From assembly GCA_035578155.1 (NCBI GenBank), contig JAPWDM010000007.1:37856413-37920412 (forward strand): 64,000 nt of DNA, written 5' to 3'. Below, piece by piece: positions 1 through 12,954 of the stretch. This DNA is from Brachynemurus nebulosus (taxonomy: Eukaryota > Arthropoda > Insecta > Neuroptera > Myrmeleontidae). The notes under the pieces were generated by a model. The model had not been told where the DNA came from, did no database searches, and worked only from the letters and a program-made list of their open reading frames with translations. The stretch's first letter is position 1; every line of letters starts with the position of its first letter. A program made the translations under genes and the position numbers.

Positions 1-877
1 GCAGATATAAAGTAAATGGCTTATATTTCACCGCATATGATGAAATAAAATGTCGATTTCAATTTGCGTCTAATTTCACAATACATTTGTACTTTATTTG
101 TTATTAATATCAGAGCATACCATCCAGAACAAAAAAAAAAAAACATGGCGACGAAACTCCCCTTGCATTATGCTATAATTAATTACCGTTGAAATAGATA
201 CCAAACATTTATTGAACGAGATAGTCCAGAAAAAATTTTTATTTTTTGTCATTCCACGAGATATATAGTTCATAATCCCTTTAAGCCTTAACCTTTCAAA
301 AAAGATTCTCCAAGTACGAGTTTTATATGTATTAAGTCAGGGTTCTTAAATTGTTAAAGTTTTTCGTAACATCTGGGACAAAGGATAGTCAGACATTTTT
401 TATGATTCATTATAAAAGTGGTTATCGTTTTCATATTTCTCCCGTGAAACTATCTTTTTTGAAGATATCAAACTTTTATAAAAAAATATTCCAACATTTT
501 TGACGATCATCTCTTGTACTATACACATCACAATTTCAATTTATTCTATGATTTAAAAACTTTAAACGAAAAATAGAATTTGTAAAATGCAATTTTTTTT
601 ACCGTCTGCGTCTCTCATAAAATTAAAATTTGGTAACAATTTGGTTCGATATTAAGTCAAAAACGTTTTATTAACGTATTGCCAACAGCAAAATATGTTT
701 TAGACATATTTTATATGAGGAAAACCGACGTACAAGACGTAATGTTATTTTGTGGAAAATTTTTATTTATTTTTTATCATATAAGGTTATAGTTGAAGAG
801 CTTCTGTACGTTTTATTCAAAATGTTATGTTCTGTTACGTGTAAATTTGACAATACCAATAAAAGACCTAATTTTGC
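1..877. other. AT-rich stretch, no gene seen
   Basis: Holds an A13 run at 131-143 and scattered T runs. ORFs here are under 70 codons and none looks conserved. I see no TIR pair. Confidence 0.5.
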
Positions 878-1480
878 TTCCGAGACTACTAAAGTAGCGG
901 AAACATTGGGATCATTTTTGAAAAACAGAAATTTTTTCCCTCCAAAATAAAATTTTTTACGCACATTTTACGTTTTAGAGCTTCCTGAACAATTTTGGCT
1001 TGGTGTCTGTCCGTCTGTGTGTCGCCAGTTTGCACCAAGGGGCATAACTTCTGAACTATTCAATTGTTTTTAATGAAATTTTCAGTAATTATGCAGTTTG
1101 GTTTGTAAATAGTCCACTATGAATTTAATCGAAATCGGAGTGACGGTAACTACGCCGCTACCATGTCATTCCATTAATATACTAAATTGCACCAAGTGGC
1201 ATAACTTCTGAACTATTCAATTCTTTTTTATGAAATTGTCAAAAATTATGCGGTCTGGTTCCTAGATTTTGGTCCCCTACAAATTTCATTGCATTCAGAG
1301 TAATATTATCCACGGCGCTACCATGCGATTCCATTAAATGTCTATCTTATTTACTGCTAGTCTTATTTCGCTCAAATTTTTAAAGTATTTTGGGGATTAG
1401 TTTCTAAAATATTTTTGCTATTATTTTATAATTTAGCTTTTAAGTATTTTGAGTTACAACAATTTTTATGAAGCATTTTT
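878..1480 (+). repeat. Dispersed repeat family R1, copy A
   Basis: Shares near-continuous similarity with 61664-62368 and, inverted, with 7036-7636. Landmarks are GAGACTACTAAAGTAGCGG, TTTTTTACGCACATTTTACG, a GTCTGTCCGTCTGTG stretch, and two internal tandem modules of about 170 bp, each beginning CACCAAG(G/T)GGCATAACTTCTG. It lacks the last part of the family, which copies B and C retain. No coding potential or TIR was recognised, and the class is unknown. Confidence 0.75.
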
Positions 1481-4400
1481 TTAGAGTGTATAAAATTTCG
1501 GTATGTAATAATTAAATACTATTTCGGCACACAATGGCTATATATAACCGAAATTTTAAACACGTTTTTCCCAAAACAACATTTTTTAAACTGGCTGGTA
1601 ACCTCAGTCAAAACCTACTCGACCGATTTCTTTGAAATTTATACCAAATATACTTTATATTACTACCTTCTATGTGAGCAAAACTTATACATCAACTGAA
1701 CCCCTGTAACACGAACGCTTTGTACCATTACACTTGCTACAGTGACAACTACACCCCTTTCAAGCACATAAAATAGTTTCAGTAAATCGTTCGACAGCAC
1801 TCCGTCTATAAGGTTAGATTCTCTTTCGGTTTTTTTTGTTACTGAATTCAGTTTAGCTACAAATGATCGCTGTATATACATACCAGTTTAGTTTTTATTA
1901 TTAAAAAAAAAAAAATATGAATTTTTTTACAAGAAAAAAAAAAGAATAGAGAAAGATAACATAATGTACACAACAAGCGATAGAATGAAACAGATTGCAT
2001 AATTTATTTCCGTAGAAATCTCTCAAGTGTGTCTAAAACGGTTAAAGACGTTTATTTAAAACTATTATTACTGAGTTCAAACGTTTGCAAACAGCATCCG
2101 TTTCGCGTAATATTAATATATTTTATAGTGTTTTATATGTATAGTATAATTTATGTGTTTGAGTATACTTATAGATAACTCTTTCGGCATTAGAGTATAG
2201 TCGAATAATGTAACTGGGTGCAGTGCATTTCGGGTAATAGTGTTGTAGAACAATAATATAGTCGTAGGTTTCCTGCAATTTTTTCGGAATTATAAGCTTA
2301 AAATTAAGTAGCAATCGATTTTTGTCGTAAGACTCATATTTCCTGAAAAGATCATTCATCAAGTATACTAAAATTTTTTCAGACGTTGAACTCATAATTC
2401 TAACACAAGAACTTTAAAATTTCCTATTGGTATTATGTTTTTGAGATCGCTCTTTCCATTGTTTGACCAAATTTAAAACACTTTAGTAACAAAAATTGAA
2501 AATTTACCCAAAACTCACACAATATTCTGCTCACTTCAATATCTGCTACATGTTCGCATTTGCACCAAACTTAATAAGTACGTGCAGGGGGAGAGAGGGG
2601 ACAGTATTCCCTATCCAACTGGTCACACAAGTAACCGTTACCTTGAATTTAATTTTTTTTTGTTTCACTTCTGTAGTTCTGTCTCATGTCTGTGTCTAAA
2701 CGTATCGTAATAACTGTGAACTATGCTTCTATTATTAGATTTTTTCATTTGCCCTAGGAGACGGTCGGGTAATCAGCCACAAAGGGTGCAAACTATCCAC
2801 CGTTACTTACAACTATAATTCATAACCTTAATTAAATATTAATTACAAAGGAACAATTAACTCCTCAAATAAAAACGATAATAAAAGAAAAACAAACAGT
2901 CTTGAAATTATTCACAAATACATGCGCTGACGTGAAGTTAGATTGATAGTCAAAGAGCTGTTGAACGGTTTATTTAAAGTGTTTTGTGATGGTTGAAATA
3001 TGTGTCGACAACCTGATTGAATAACTTCGGATTCATAAGCAACTATATTGATAAATATTGATTTTTTGTATTTCGTATGGTCTTTAAGGCTACCTCGATC
3101 GATTTGAGAGTGATTTACCGAAGTAATTATCAAGAAAATTGGGAGTACTTTCAATAACTTTCACTCTGTGGAAATTCAAACTCTACGACAATGCTCTCAA
3201 CGCTGTATCGATTTATTGCAAGCAACATTCAATCTCAGATTTTATTAAGGAGTGCACGTGTTACAGTGCACATTCTAAATATTTCCACTCTCAATAGTTC
3301 CGCTTCCCCAGTTTGAGACTCGAGCGTTACCACCACTCTACCACCTGTTATTTCATCAAAGCTAAAAGAATCAAAAACTTTGTTTTGTTTATATTAAGCG
3401 GAAGAAAAATTATCTAAATTAAATAAATATAGTAAGACAACTTAAATTTGTAACATCATTATTCGACTAACTAGTCAGCATTGCTTATATTGATCCACTG
3501 CATACGCTGATAGTGTATTCACTGGTACCCTCATTATGTAAACAATTAAACATAAATCTTAACAGGTATAAAAAATTGATTTGTTTGTACAAAATAAAAA
3601 TTATGAAAAAACATTTAGAGAAGCGAGCGTAGTTTTACAAAATTTTATGAGGAAATACATATTTCATTTTATCAGTAAACGAAAAACGTTACACAATAGT
3701 CAATACTTTTTAATTCGATTTTGAATAATAAAGAAATAGAATTTTGCTAACCACATGCATAAATAGGTGATAGCAATAAAAATGATATTATTAGATTATA
3801 ACCCAGATCCAATACTGTGTATGTACAGGCACATTATACTATACGCACATACATATACGTAATATGTGGTAATATGTAGTCTAATTATGCGTATCTATTA
3901 TGTACTGTATATTCATTTTATTAAACATAAACCACTAGAGTTTTATCGTATGGAATGGTTGTATAAAAAAAAAATATTAGTTAAAATTGAATTTTTAAAT
4001 TATATTATTCAGACCCACCTACTTGTTTTGACGCTCCTGAAAAGTTTTTAATTTTGACAGGTTCCTAAATTATTTTATATCTAGACATAAAAAACTTCTT
4101 GTACCTTGCCAGCGAGCGATTGGCCTTTGGTGGGAGAACAACATTTCCTGGAAAAGCTGTTCCCCTCATTTCATTCTGCGGAACTATTGAGAAGGAACAT
4201 TGTACTATGATCTTTGATCATTATAATCGTCAAAAAAAGTTACAAAGAAAGAAAAATTTGCTATCTATGACACAAAATTTCAACGGGCACCAAATCGCGC
4301 AATAACTCCCCGTCTATTATAAGTAAAATTCTTCCATCATCCGGCCACTATAACATTAAATATTCCATTCCATTGTTTCCATATACCGTAATTTTTATTT

Positions 4401-5184
4401 ACCATTAAAAACTAAAAAAGGAATTCATTAAATTTTAATCAAAGAAATTCGTTCAATAAAAATAATTAACAAGCATCAATCGACGGAGTTTTCTATTGCA
4501 AATCGAGACACAAATCGAGCACGGCGAGCGAGCGTCGTGAGGGAGTTGGCGGGAGGGGGGCACGGAAGTACACACTCGATTATTTAAGTATACGTGAGCT
4601 TCAGTTTATGAATATGTGAATGTGTCCTATAGGTAAAATCAATAAATAAATGAAGAAGTCCATGAATAAATCAAAGTAAATTTATTTTTGGATTAAAAGT
4701 AAATATTTTGTTTCATATAATATCCCGTCATTTAATATTAATGGTAAAATTCGAGGAAATAATGCTGGACACATCATAACGTTTATCGAAACGTGTTTAA
4801 ACTACGTTTTTCATTGGTTGAAGACAGTGACGTAACTACGTTACTCTTCTACGCTCCATGTCCGAACATCTCCAAAAAATATTAAGATACCCCCGTTGCA
4901 GCATCCTGCATAACATAGCGAATTTCCGTTTATAAAAATTCGTTTTTCACGGAAACCAGTTGATATAGGATAATGGTTTAAAAACCTTTTTTATGTAATT
5001 TTTCTTCCTCTCTCTAATGGCGTACAAAAATGTCGGAAAATCTTTTGAATAAGTGGAAATTTTGGCAAAAAACGAATTTTTCTCAAGAACAAAGAGCACG
5101 TTCTGGGCATCGGACGTGTCTGGCTAACGAACTTGTCCAACGGTTTGGGATTTCCAATATTTTCACCAAATTTCGTAAAGTTGC
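1481..5184. other. Unassigned intergenic or intronic DNA
   Basis: Contains several sub-100-codon ORFs, none recognisable; the best is a 90-codon one on the minus strand at 2123-2395. A phrase around 1596-1655 (CTACTCGACCGATTTC, ATTTATACCAAATATA) looks like degenerate transposon-derived sequence. The rest is plain AT-rich DNA except for the G-rich patch listed at 4495-4575. Confidence 0.4.
4495..4575. other. GC/CpG-rich island in AT-rich DNA
   Basis: About 80 bp containing CGACGG, AAATCGAGCACGGCGAGCG, AGCGTCGTGAGGGAG and GGCGGGAGGGGGGCACGG. The base composition stands out from everything within 4 kb on either side. It could be part of an unannotated promoter or first exon, or a transposon end; no ORF, TATA box or splice signal ties it to a gene. 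Confidence 0.3.
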
Positions 5185-5247
5185 GTAAAATCGCCAAAAA
5201 GTTTAGGACCATATATTTTTTGATCCTAAACTTTTTGCCGATTTTAC
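5185..5247. repeat. Hairpin with 24-bp arms
   Basis: The left arm (5185-5208, GTAAAATCGCCAAAAAGTTT then AGGA) is the reverse complement of the right arm (5224-5247) with one mismatch; the loop is 15 bases (5209-5223). It may be the folded end of a transposon, because the 150 bp upstream (GTCTGGCTAACGAACTTG) looks repeat-derived. Confidence 0.7.
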
Positions 5248-7035
5248 ATGTCTTTATAAAAATAGTGTTTTATGTTTAAGTCCCTGCATTTTCGGCAACA
5301 CAAATGAGAGAGCGTTGATTTTGATACGCAATGAAAGCTTAGAATTTCTACTTTCAGAATCTTTCCTTAAAACTTTTTTATGTTTTACTGTTTTTGATTT
5401 ATGATTAAAAAAAAACTTGATATAAGAATTTAAAATGGAACTTTTAGGTTCAAAGCTCATTATTAGTTCAAAGAATTCTTTTTCAATTAATTTTAATATT
5501 ATATTCAAAAATATCACTTTTTTCCTTTAATTTCGTTTTTTTTTTCGTCGCTGTACGACAATTTTTAACCGAGTTATAGAAATTCAAAGAGTAGAGCACA
5601 TACTAAACTTTGACTGTTCATAACTTCGTAACTAATTATCGTACGGAAATTTCTGAGTAGTCGTTAGAAAGCTAAATGTGTTATTTAATATGATAGAAAC
5701 GTTAATTAATAGAAAACAATTTTTATCTACTAAAAAAATTATTATTCATTTTTAAAAAAAATTGAGAATATGCACTTTCACACTTTGATGTGAGGTGATC
5801 GTCAAAGAAATGCCTAAATAATTCAAACAAGTGCATAGATTGGAAGCCAAATGTATAGTCAAATCGTATACACAACGCTGTTTAAATTAAAGTTTTCATT
5901 GCATAGATAAAACCATTTTAAGAAAAAAAATTAAAGTGGTCTTAAATTTACGGACGGGGGTGTAATTCTGACAACAACTTCAAAAGTTAAACTTGTCGTT
6001 AGCCAAAATAATTTTATTACGTAACAAAGACATTTTGTTATACAATATGCTTTTTGTGTTGTATAATAATATACTATTACACAAAAACAGTATTGACAAA
6101 AAGTCTTTAAACGAAGTCCGAACTTTATCGGAAACAAGTTCGATGAAGTACAAGTCTAAATTAAGGTGCATAATGTTGTCGCGATAATCGATTACTATTT
6201 AAAAAAAAAAATCGATTTAAATTAATCGATTCAAGTAGATGTAATAACTGATTATGAAATGGACGTTAGTGTTTAAAGACTTTTTCGCCATAATGTAATG
6301 TGCATAATATAATTCTAAAGCAGTATATAGGTGTTTAGATATAGATGTTAACGATTATAAGTTCGATGACTATGAAAATTGTCCCCGGACGTCCCACTCA
6401 CCCTCCCGTAAATATGTCAACTATTGTTTGTCTCATTTAATAAATACCGGACGTGCATAAAATATGTAACGGATATTAATAACGTATTTAATAAGATTAA
6501 AATGTATATTAAGCGCCACTCTAGAAGCTACAGTCTTAATTAAACAAAATTTGTAATTGGATTGGTTTGTATAGCCGGCAGTATTCATTTACTATATGAA
6601 TTTCATAATCTTTAACTTGAAATGACTATCTAGCAGAGTAATTACTTTACTAGCTAATATGTGTTACGAGTAATTGAGTACATGCTGGCTAATAGAATGT
6701 AGAATTGAATCATTTCGGCTCCATTTAATTAACTAAAATTCTTAGGTTTTTTTGCGTGGAACTTACCACGTCACATCCTTGTAGGTTTTGTATAGTCTTG
6801 CTTTCAATGTGTATTTTATTCAGACATCATCTTGGGCAAAATTTTTCCCCTTTTTTTATTGGCTTATTGGTGTATTTAACATCTTTAGAATCCGATTTCT
6901 GAAACGATTTCGAGCAGTTAACATTTTTAATACAAAAGACGAGTTAGCATGTAAAAAGTATACAAAGCGAGTTTTCTTTAATTTGAAATTACCTGAAAAG
7001 GTTCATTTTATAATTAAAAATTAAATTCATAATAA
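5248..7035. other. AT-rich stretch, no gene seen
   Basis: Only short ORFs. The piece at 5560-5720 (GAGTTATAGAAATTC, CATAACTTCGTAACT) resembles degenerate repeat sequence. A short ATCGATT-rich dyad sits at 6185-6230. Confidence 0.4.
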
Positions 7036-7636
7036 TATACGCTGCCAATGGACACACTTTCCTCGTACTCGTAAAAGACTTTAAAACACTATTCTACCAA
7101 ATATATATACCGTAAAATTATATTTTCACCTTAAAGTTCATAAAAAATTATTGTAACTCAAAATAGCAAAAATACTTTCGAAACTAACACCCAAAATACT
7201 TTAAAAATTTGAGCGAAGTGGGACTAGCAGTAAATAAAATGTTGACATTTAAAGGGATTTCATGGTAGTGCCGTGGATACTATAACTCCCAATGCAATGA
7301 AATTTGTAGGGGACCATCTAGGAACCAGACACCGCATAATTTCTAATAATTTCATAAAAAAGAATTGAATAGTTCAGAAGTTATGCCACTTGATGCAATT
7401 TAGTATATTAATAGAATGACATGGTAGCGGCGTAGCTACCGTTATTCCAATTTCGATTAAATTCATAGGAGACCATCTGCGAACCAAACTGCATAATTTC
7501 GGAAAATTTCATTAAAAACAATCGAATAGTTCAGAAGTTATGCCACAGACGGATAGATGCCAAACCAAATTCAGGAAGCTCGAAAATGTAAAATGTGCGT
7601 AAAAAATTTTATTTTAGTAGTCTCAGTAGCAAAATA
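7036..7636 (-). repeat. Dispersed repeat family R1, copy B (inverted)
   Basis: Reverse complement of family R1. It starts (in window order) at GCTGCCAATGGACACAC, runs through the GGCATAACTTCTGAAC modules in inverted form, and ends near TTTTAGTAGTCTCAGTAGC. It shares with copy C the distal segment containing CGAGTACGAGGAA, absent from copy A. Confidence 0.75.
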
Positions 7637-8477
7637 GATGTTCAACTAATATTCAGTATTTTTAAAGTGTTTTCAGTTTAAAAAATGGAATTAACGCTCA
7701 AATCTATTAAATATAAAATGACTTTAAAATTCAAAAGACATTCACTACATTGTATGCCGCATGTTATACTCGTATGTACCTAGTTACTTTTTGACACATC
7801 GTGTAACCATGTACGGTACTTGTGTTTATTGAAAGTTAAGGTATCATACCATAACAGACTTGTAAAGAATGAAGAACTTACACCGTACCGCAGAAGATAT
7901 ACATAATATGTTAGTATATTGCAGTGTTAGTTTAATATTACTCACTGAACATAAGCAAAATGTAGCGATAACGCACGGTTCCCCTTCTTTCATCGCCAAA
8001 GTTCACCTTATTTCAATGTCGTCAAATATTTTCACCTATTCACGTTGTAAGCTTTGTTCAGTTTTGTGTATAGAGCCACAGTTCATAAGATACAGTTCAT
8101 AACATGTTGACTAGTTTGAAGTTCAAAAGTTTTGAGATCATTCAGAGATGAATTTTTTTTTGATATTTTTACTCAAAAAATGATAGATACACCACAGCAG
8201 TTAGGTTTTTGCTTGAGTCCATTTTTTTTTCAATTTTTTACAAAATATTGACTCAAATCACTTCAATATGGTTTGCTTTGTGCAGAAATGAACTCTTCGT
8301 TAGACGATTAGGACAACTAGAAAAAAATTCTTCTACTGGATCAGCACATTTAAAAAAGGAATTGGATCATTTTTTATATCAAAAATGGAAAGTTCACATC
8401 CAAATTACTCTAGTTCTTATTTCTTTTCGTGACGATAATAACAACTAACGATTATTGTATTACTAAGCCCGTGTAAA
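7637..8477. other. AT-rich stretch, no gene seen
   Basis: Holds two ORFs of 77-79 codons (7869-8102, 8209-8448) without recognisable motifs, regular codon bias or splice context. No repeats were recognised. Confidence 0.4.
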
Positions 8478-9140
8478 CAAAGGGTGTTAGTGAATAAGTG
8501 CGAAAAATTTTAATGGGTGATTGCTGAGGTTTTTTATGTAAAAAAGTTTATATAAACCCAGGTCCGAAAACGCTTAGTTTCCAAGATACAGAGTGTCCTG
8601 TTTCTTGTTTTTTAAAAATATTTTTCTATATTAAATTAAAAACAAATTATGTGGTCATACTGTAAAAATGAAGCGTCTTCACCTTTTTGTTGGTAAGACT
8701 TTTTCATAAAATGACCTCAGCAGTTAATACGAGAACCGAAACCGGTTTTGTAGTAAAAACAGTAATTGAAAATTGTTTTTTTTATCTTGAAAACAGACAC
8801 ATGAACGATAAAATACTAAGCGGTCATTTTGTCAACAATTTATAGAACATTTAAAAAAAAACATTTTCAAATTGGAAAAAATCATTCGCGTCCCTTTTTT
8901 TCCTTCAAAAATATATCATCATATGGCCGTACGGACGCCACTGGTTTAAATGGAAATATTCTGTCTACTTCAGAATATGGGTATTTATCCTGTCGTAGCA
9001 TATCCCAAATTTTATGTGAATATCTCAAAACGTTGTTTTATGTAAATTTTATGTAAATATCTCAAAAGACGAGAAACTGAATAAAAAAAACCTCAGCAAT
9101 CACCCATTAGAATATTTCGCACTTATTCACTAACATCCTG
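8478..9140. mobile_element. Non-autonomous TIR transposon, about 660 bp, with roughly 50-bp TIRs
   Basis: The left end AAGGGTGTTAGTGAATAAGT continues through GCGAAAAATTTTAATGGGTG and ATTGCTGAGG. The right end is its inverse: CCTCAGCAATCACCCATTAG then TATTTCGCACTTATTCAC and TAACATCCTG. A TA follows on the right (9141-9142). No transposase is evident inside; the 75-codon ORF at 8829-9056 is not recognisable. The superfamily is unassigned; a TA-flanked CAGGGTGT-type end suggests a Tc1/mariner-like element. Confidence 0.8.
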
Positions 9141-9142
9141 TA

Positions 9143-10511
9143 TATTCCAATTATAGTGTTTCAATTTTTCTGTCCATATTTGTACGTTCATGTATTTTTA
9201 TTATTCATATAATTATAACCTACTCTGTTTTTTTACTTACAATTAGTATATTAAAAAATTAATTATTTAATCTTTTCTGACAAAAAGGAAAAATAATTTT
9301 AACGTTTTCATATGAACGTCTACGCATTTAGTAATTAAAAATTAATTGCATTTAATATTTAATTAATGAGTATTTGATCACCTTTATCGTTTAATTATTT
9401 CGTGTATAGATTTATGAAACACAATCATCCATCGATACAGGTCTGTAAATGATATCGTTAGGCATTACGAAACCAAATTGGTCACAGAGACCGTTTTAAT
9501 AGCTTAACAGGTTTTGTTTAGGGTTTTAACAAGGGAAGATTTAATCGTGTAATTTGTGAAATAGTGAAAAACTAGTTGTTGACGAAATATATTCACTAGG
9601 TTCGCTTCAAAAAACCTACCTTATCGAAGTAAAAATTGTGTTAAAATTCGTTTGCGAAATTAAAACGGCTCACTGCGCTTCGATGAAAAATATCAGTTAA
9701 ACTTTTTCCTTAATCCTTTTCCATAAATACAATTATTTTTTATTTTACAATTATTTTATGTTTCAGAATCCAACAAGTTTACGGTTTATTCTACACAAAC
9801 CATTTTCGAGATCGAAACATTGTGAAGCACCCTATATGCTTTTCTTTTTTATTATTCTAATTAAAGAATATCTTAATAGGTTTATATTAATTTATCCAAG
9901 TATCACGGGGGATGTAAAATTTTGTTTGGCCCATGGGCACAAGAATTGTACATTCAACCCTGCGCACATAATAGATTTATTGTGCACATACATAAAAGTT
10001 TATAGTCTCTGATATTTAATTTTGATATTATATGATTAATTAATTTCACTTCCTCTCCCCTCCGCAAGTTCATATTTCACTTGTTCGTTATATAAAAGTT
10101 ATTCTTTGTTGCCTTGTATTTTTTTGTTTATATTTGACAGAGTTAGAAATAATTATATTTCAAGAAATATATCAGGAAAAATAAAAAAAAGCAATTAATT
10201 GAAAGTAACGTTGAAAGATACACAACGACCAAAAAGTTAGGCGAGACCAGTCCAAGCAAATTTTTTAAGTGTTCACCAGAAGCGGAACCAAAGACATCAA
10301 CCAGAATCATCTTCTATTAATTAAATATGCACAATAGTCTCCCAATTATTTCCAAGCGTTTTGAGTTTTTATATTTTCTATGAAAGTTTTTTACAATTTG
10401 AAGTGAACTATACTTTTTACAAAAGTTTTTGAATATTTTTTGTGCGAATTTTTTGTATCTGGTCCTTATCCACAGTGTATAAAAAAGGAAATGCTATACT
10501 TCTAAAATGTT
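9143..10511. other. AT-rich stretch, no gene seen
   Basis: An 84-codon ORF at 9758-10012 carries no recognisable domain. No TIRs or tandem repeats were noticed. Confidence 0.4.
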
Positions 10512-11368
10512 TTAAGGGAGGAGTTCAAATAAAAAAGCAACTTTTTTATTTATGATTATTTTGCTTGTTGTTTTTTTTTTCAAATTAGGGATGGTTTCAA
10601 ATAGAAAATTTTGTTTTTGAAACATTCATTACTCTTCCCTGCGCGGGGAGGGGACCCTTTTTCACAATTTTTTAAGCGTTTACAAGGAACGTCATATCTC
10701 AAAAAGTAATGAATATTTTTTGAATATTTTTTCATTATTTTATTCCTAAAGGACCTGTCCATAAAGCTGAGTATGGGTTTCAGGTAATTTTAAAATTGTA
10801 ATCCCAAAGTCTAAAAATTATAAAACCCAATTTTTAAAAAAAAAAAAATGTTTAAAAATAGTTACAATTGTTCAAATGGAAAAAGCATACCTACTCCACT
10901 TTATGCGCAATATGTTTATGAACAAAATAAAAAAAAAATTAAGTCTCTATCTTTTCTAGAAATTGAGATATGATTTTCCTTGTCGGGAAAAACACAATTT
11001 TGGGGAAACGGTAAAAACAAAAATAATAACAAAGTAAGCGGTTTACTCACTGTTTATTAAAACGTCTACAGAGGCATACAAATAAAAGAACATTATCTCA
11101 GTGCATACTATAACTCGTGTACACACCAAAACTGAATATTACTGATCAAATCGCGAGGGGAGGTGAGCGTTATCAGCAAAGGAGCAACAACTTGGTTGTA
11201 CAGCGGCTCACAAATAAATATTTTCTACTTGAAAAAAAGATTTGTTTTGGCCATGTTTTATATATCACCGTGTTTGTAAAGAACCACGAACGAAATAAAA
11301 AAAAAAAAAAAATGAGATTCGAAAAAAATTAGTTTATTAGCCGTTTCTGGCGTGAACTCCCCCCTTAA
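10512..11368 (+). mobile_element. TTAA-flanked MITE family P1, copy 1 (piggyBac-like ends)
   Basis: The element proper is 10516-11364 (849 bp), bracketed by TTAA at 10512-10515 and 11365-11368. Ends are inverted: GGGAGGAGTTCA on the left and TGAACTCCCCCC on the right. The interior contains no transposase; a 71-codon ORF near 11117 is shared with copy 2 but is explained by their common origin. TTAA duplication with short G-rich TIRs is characteristic of the piggyBac superfamily. The second copy lies at 43825-44695. Confidence 0.9.
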
Positions 11369-12883
11369 GTGAGAAAACTAAACGGGCATCCTAGTAAATG
11401 CCAAACTTTTCGCCGGTTCCGTATCTGATAAGCATTACATCATATTGGGATTATAACAAATGATACCAAGAATTAGAAACTGTTCACATAAACATTATTA
11501 CGTTTACATCAATCTTCTCATACAACAAAATCTCTGGCTGAAAGAAATATTTACTTTTAATTGTAAACAATGAAAACAAAAACACGAACAAATAACATCT
11601 ACAAATAACAACTAAACAAATTACTATACTCTTATAGAAAAAAAAACGAGAAATTTTCAGAACTAATCAATATAGAATTTTGTCGTTATTTTTATGTTAT
11701 ATTTTCAGAATCAATAAACGTATATAAAAATAATTATATTCTGAACATAATTTTCTTTAAATTAAAAATTTGTTTTTTATTAACATTTTTTTCAAAACAG
11801 TAAAACTAATATAATACACGAACGCGACCACAAGTTATAGATTTAGTTGAACGATAAAGAATTCAGATTGTTTTAATAAACTTAGAATTAAAGAGTGGGT
11901 AGGCTCACTAACAATAAGTGAGTTAATGTGTTTACGTTTGTGTATAGATGGTTTTTTTCTGCCCTTTAAAGATCTTTACACACACACAGTACAGTGCCTT
12001 GTTTAAAGCTCGACTTCCACGTGCATATGTACTTGAACAAGTTTTGAATGAGCGTGGTCAGATTTTTATAGAAGTATACTTGCAACAGCACCCAAACGTA
12101 AAAGCTAAAATGTATATTTTATTTTGATTTTATTTGATTCGAGATAGATGGAACAAGTCCCGGACCAAAAAGTATTTTTTTAACCTGAGAAAATGTAATG
12201 TGATTGTAAATTTAGATGGTGGTTACGTTTAACTCTTCAAATCATTAAGACGACTTAACTCGTCCTGCAATCTGCTGTCAAATGTGTATATTCACTGGTA
12301 CAAGTGCCGCCATCTGTGACAGATTTACGACATACAGTATAATTCTAAATAATTTTCAGTTTTATCAATATAGTTTAGTCTAGTTTATATTTTGTAAATT
12401 CCTAGGGTTCACTTTTTTGATGTTAAGATCTTTGATCTTTTTTCTTTTTCTTTTTTTGTAACCTCATCTATTGTACTTATCACTGGCAGCAAAAAGTCCG
12501 GCATTTTGAGAAAAAAAATGTTTCCATATGGTTTGTTTAAAAGGTACCAACAAAAGTATAGATATTTTTATTAACACAAGTAGATGTGTATGACAGTATA
12601 CTTGCATGCCAGTGTACTTGCACGTGAAATTCTACCTTAAGACTAAAAATCACTGGTATGGTTAAAATAGTGTACACTATGCAAAAGTGTGACGTAGCAG
12701 CGTCTACAGCCTCATTCCTAAACCCACAATCTCCCACTAGACGTTTCTTTGTAAACATTTTAATAAAACATTATTGGTAATGTGAACGAGCCTTTACTAT
12801 AAGAATGTTTAGTGTCGTAACTTGAGTTGCATGTTGACAAAAATTTCTAATACAACACGCCACGCGGTGCAATCACTGCTACC

Positions 12884-12887
<4 letters not shown>
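11369..12887. other. AT-rich stretch, no gene seen
   Basis: Short CA run near 11978-11988; ORFs below 75 codons only. The 12537-12758 minus-strand ORF is not recognisable. No repeat pairs were identified. Confidence 0.4.

Positions 12888-12953
<66 letters not shown>
12888..12953. repeat. (TA)n microsatellite
   Basis: An uninterrupted alternation of T and A for 66 bp. Both strands read open as Ile-Tyr repeats, which produces an artefactual ORF. Confidence 0.98.

Positions 12954-12954
<1 letters not shown>

Noticed and set aside
2123..2395. 90-codon minus-strand ORF beginning MSSTSEKILVYLMND
   Set aside because: The longest ORF in the first 10 kb, but no domain, no splice or promoter context and no homology that I recognise; isolated ORFs of this length occur by chance in 64 kb.
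11117..11332. Conserved ORF MYTPKLNITDQIARGG shared with 44440-44649
   Set aside because: The two positions are copies of the same MITE (P1); the frames diverge after 20 residues through indels, so similarity is by descent and not by selection on a protein.
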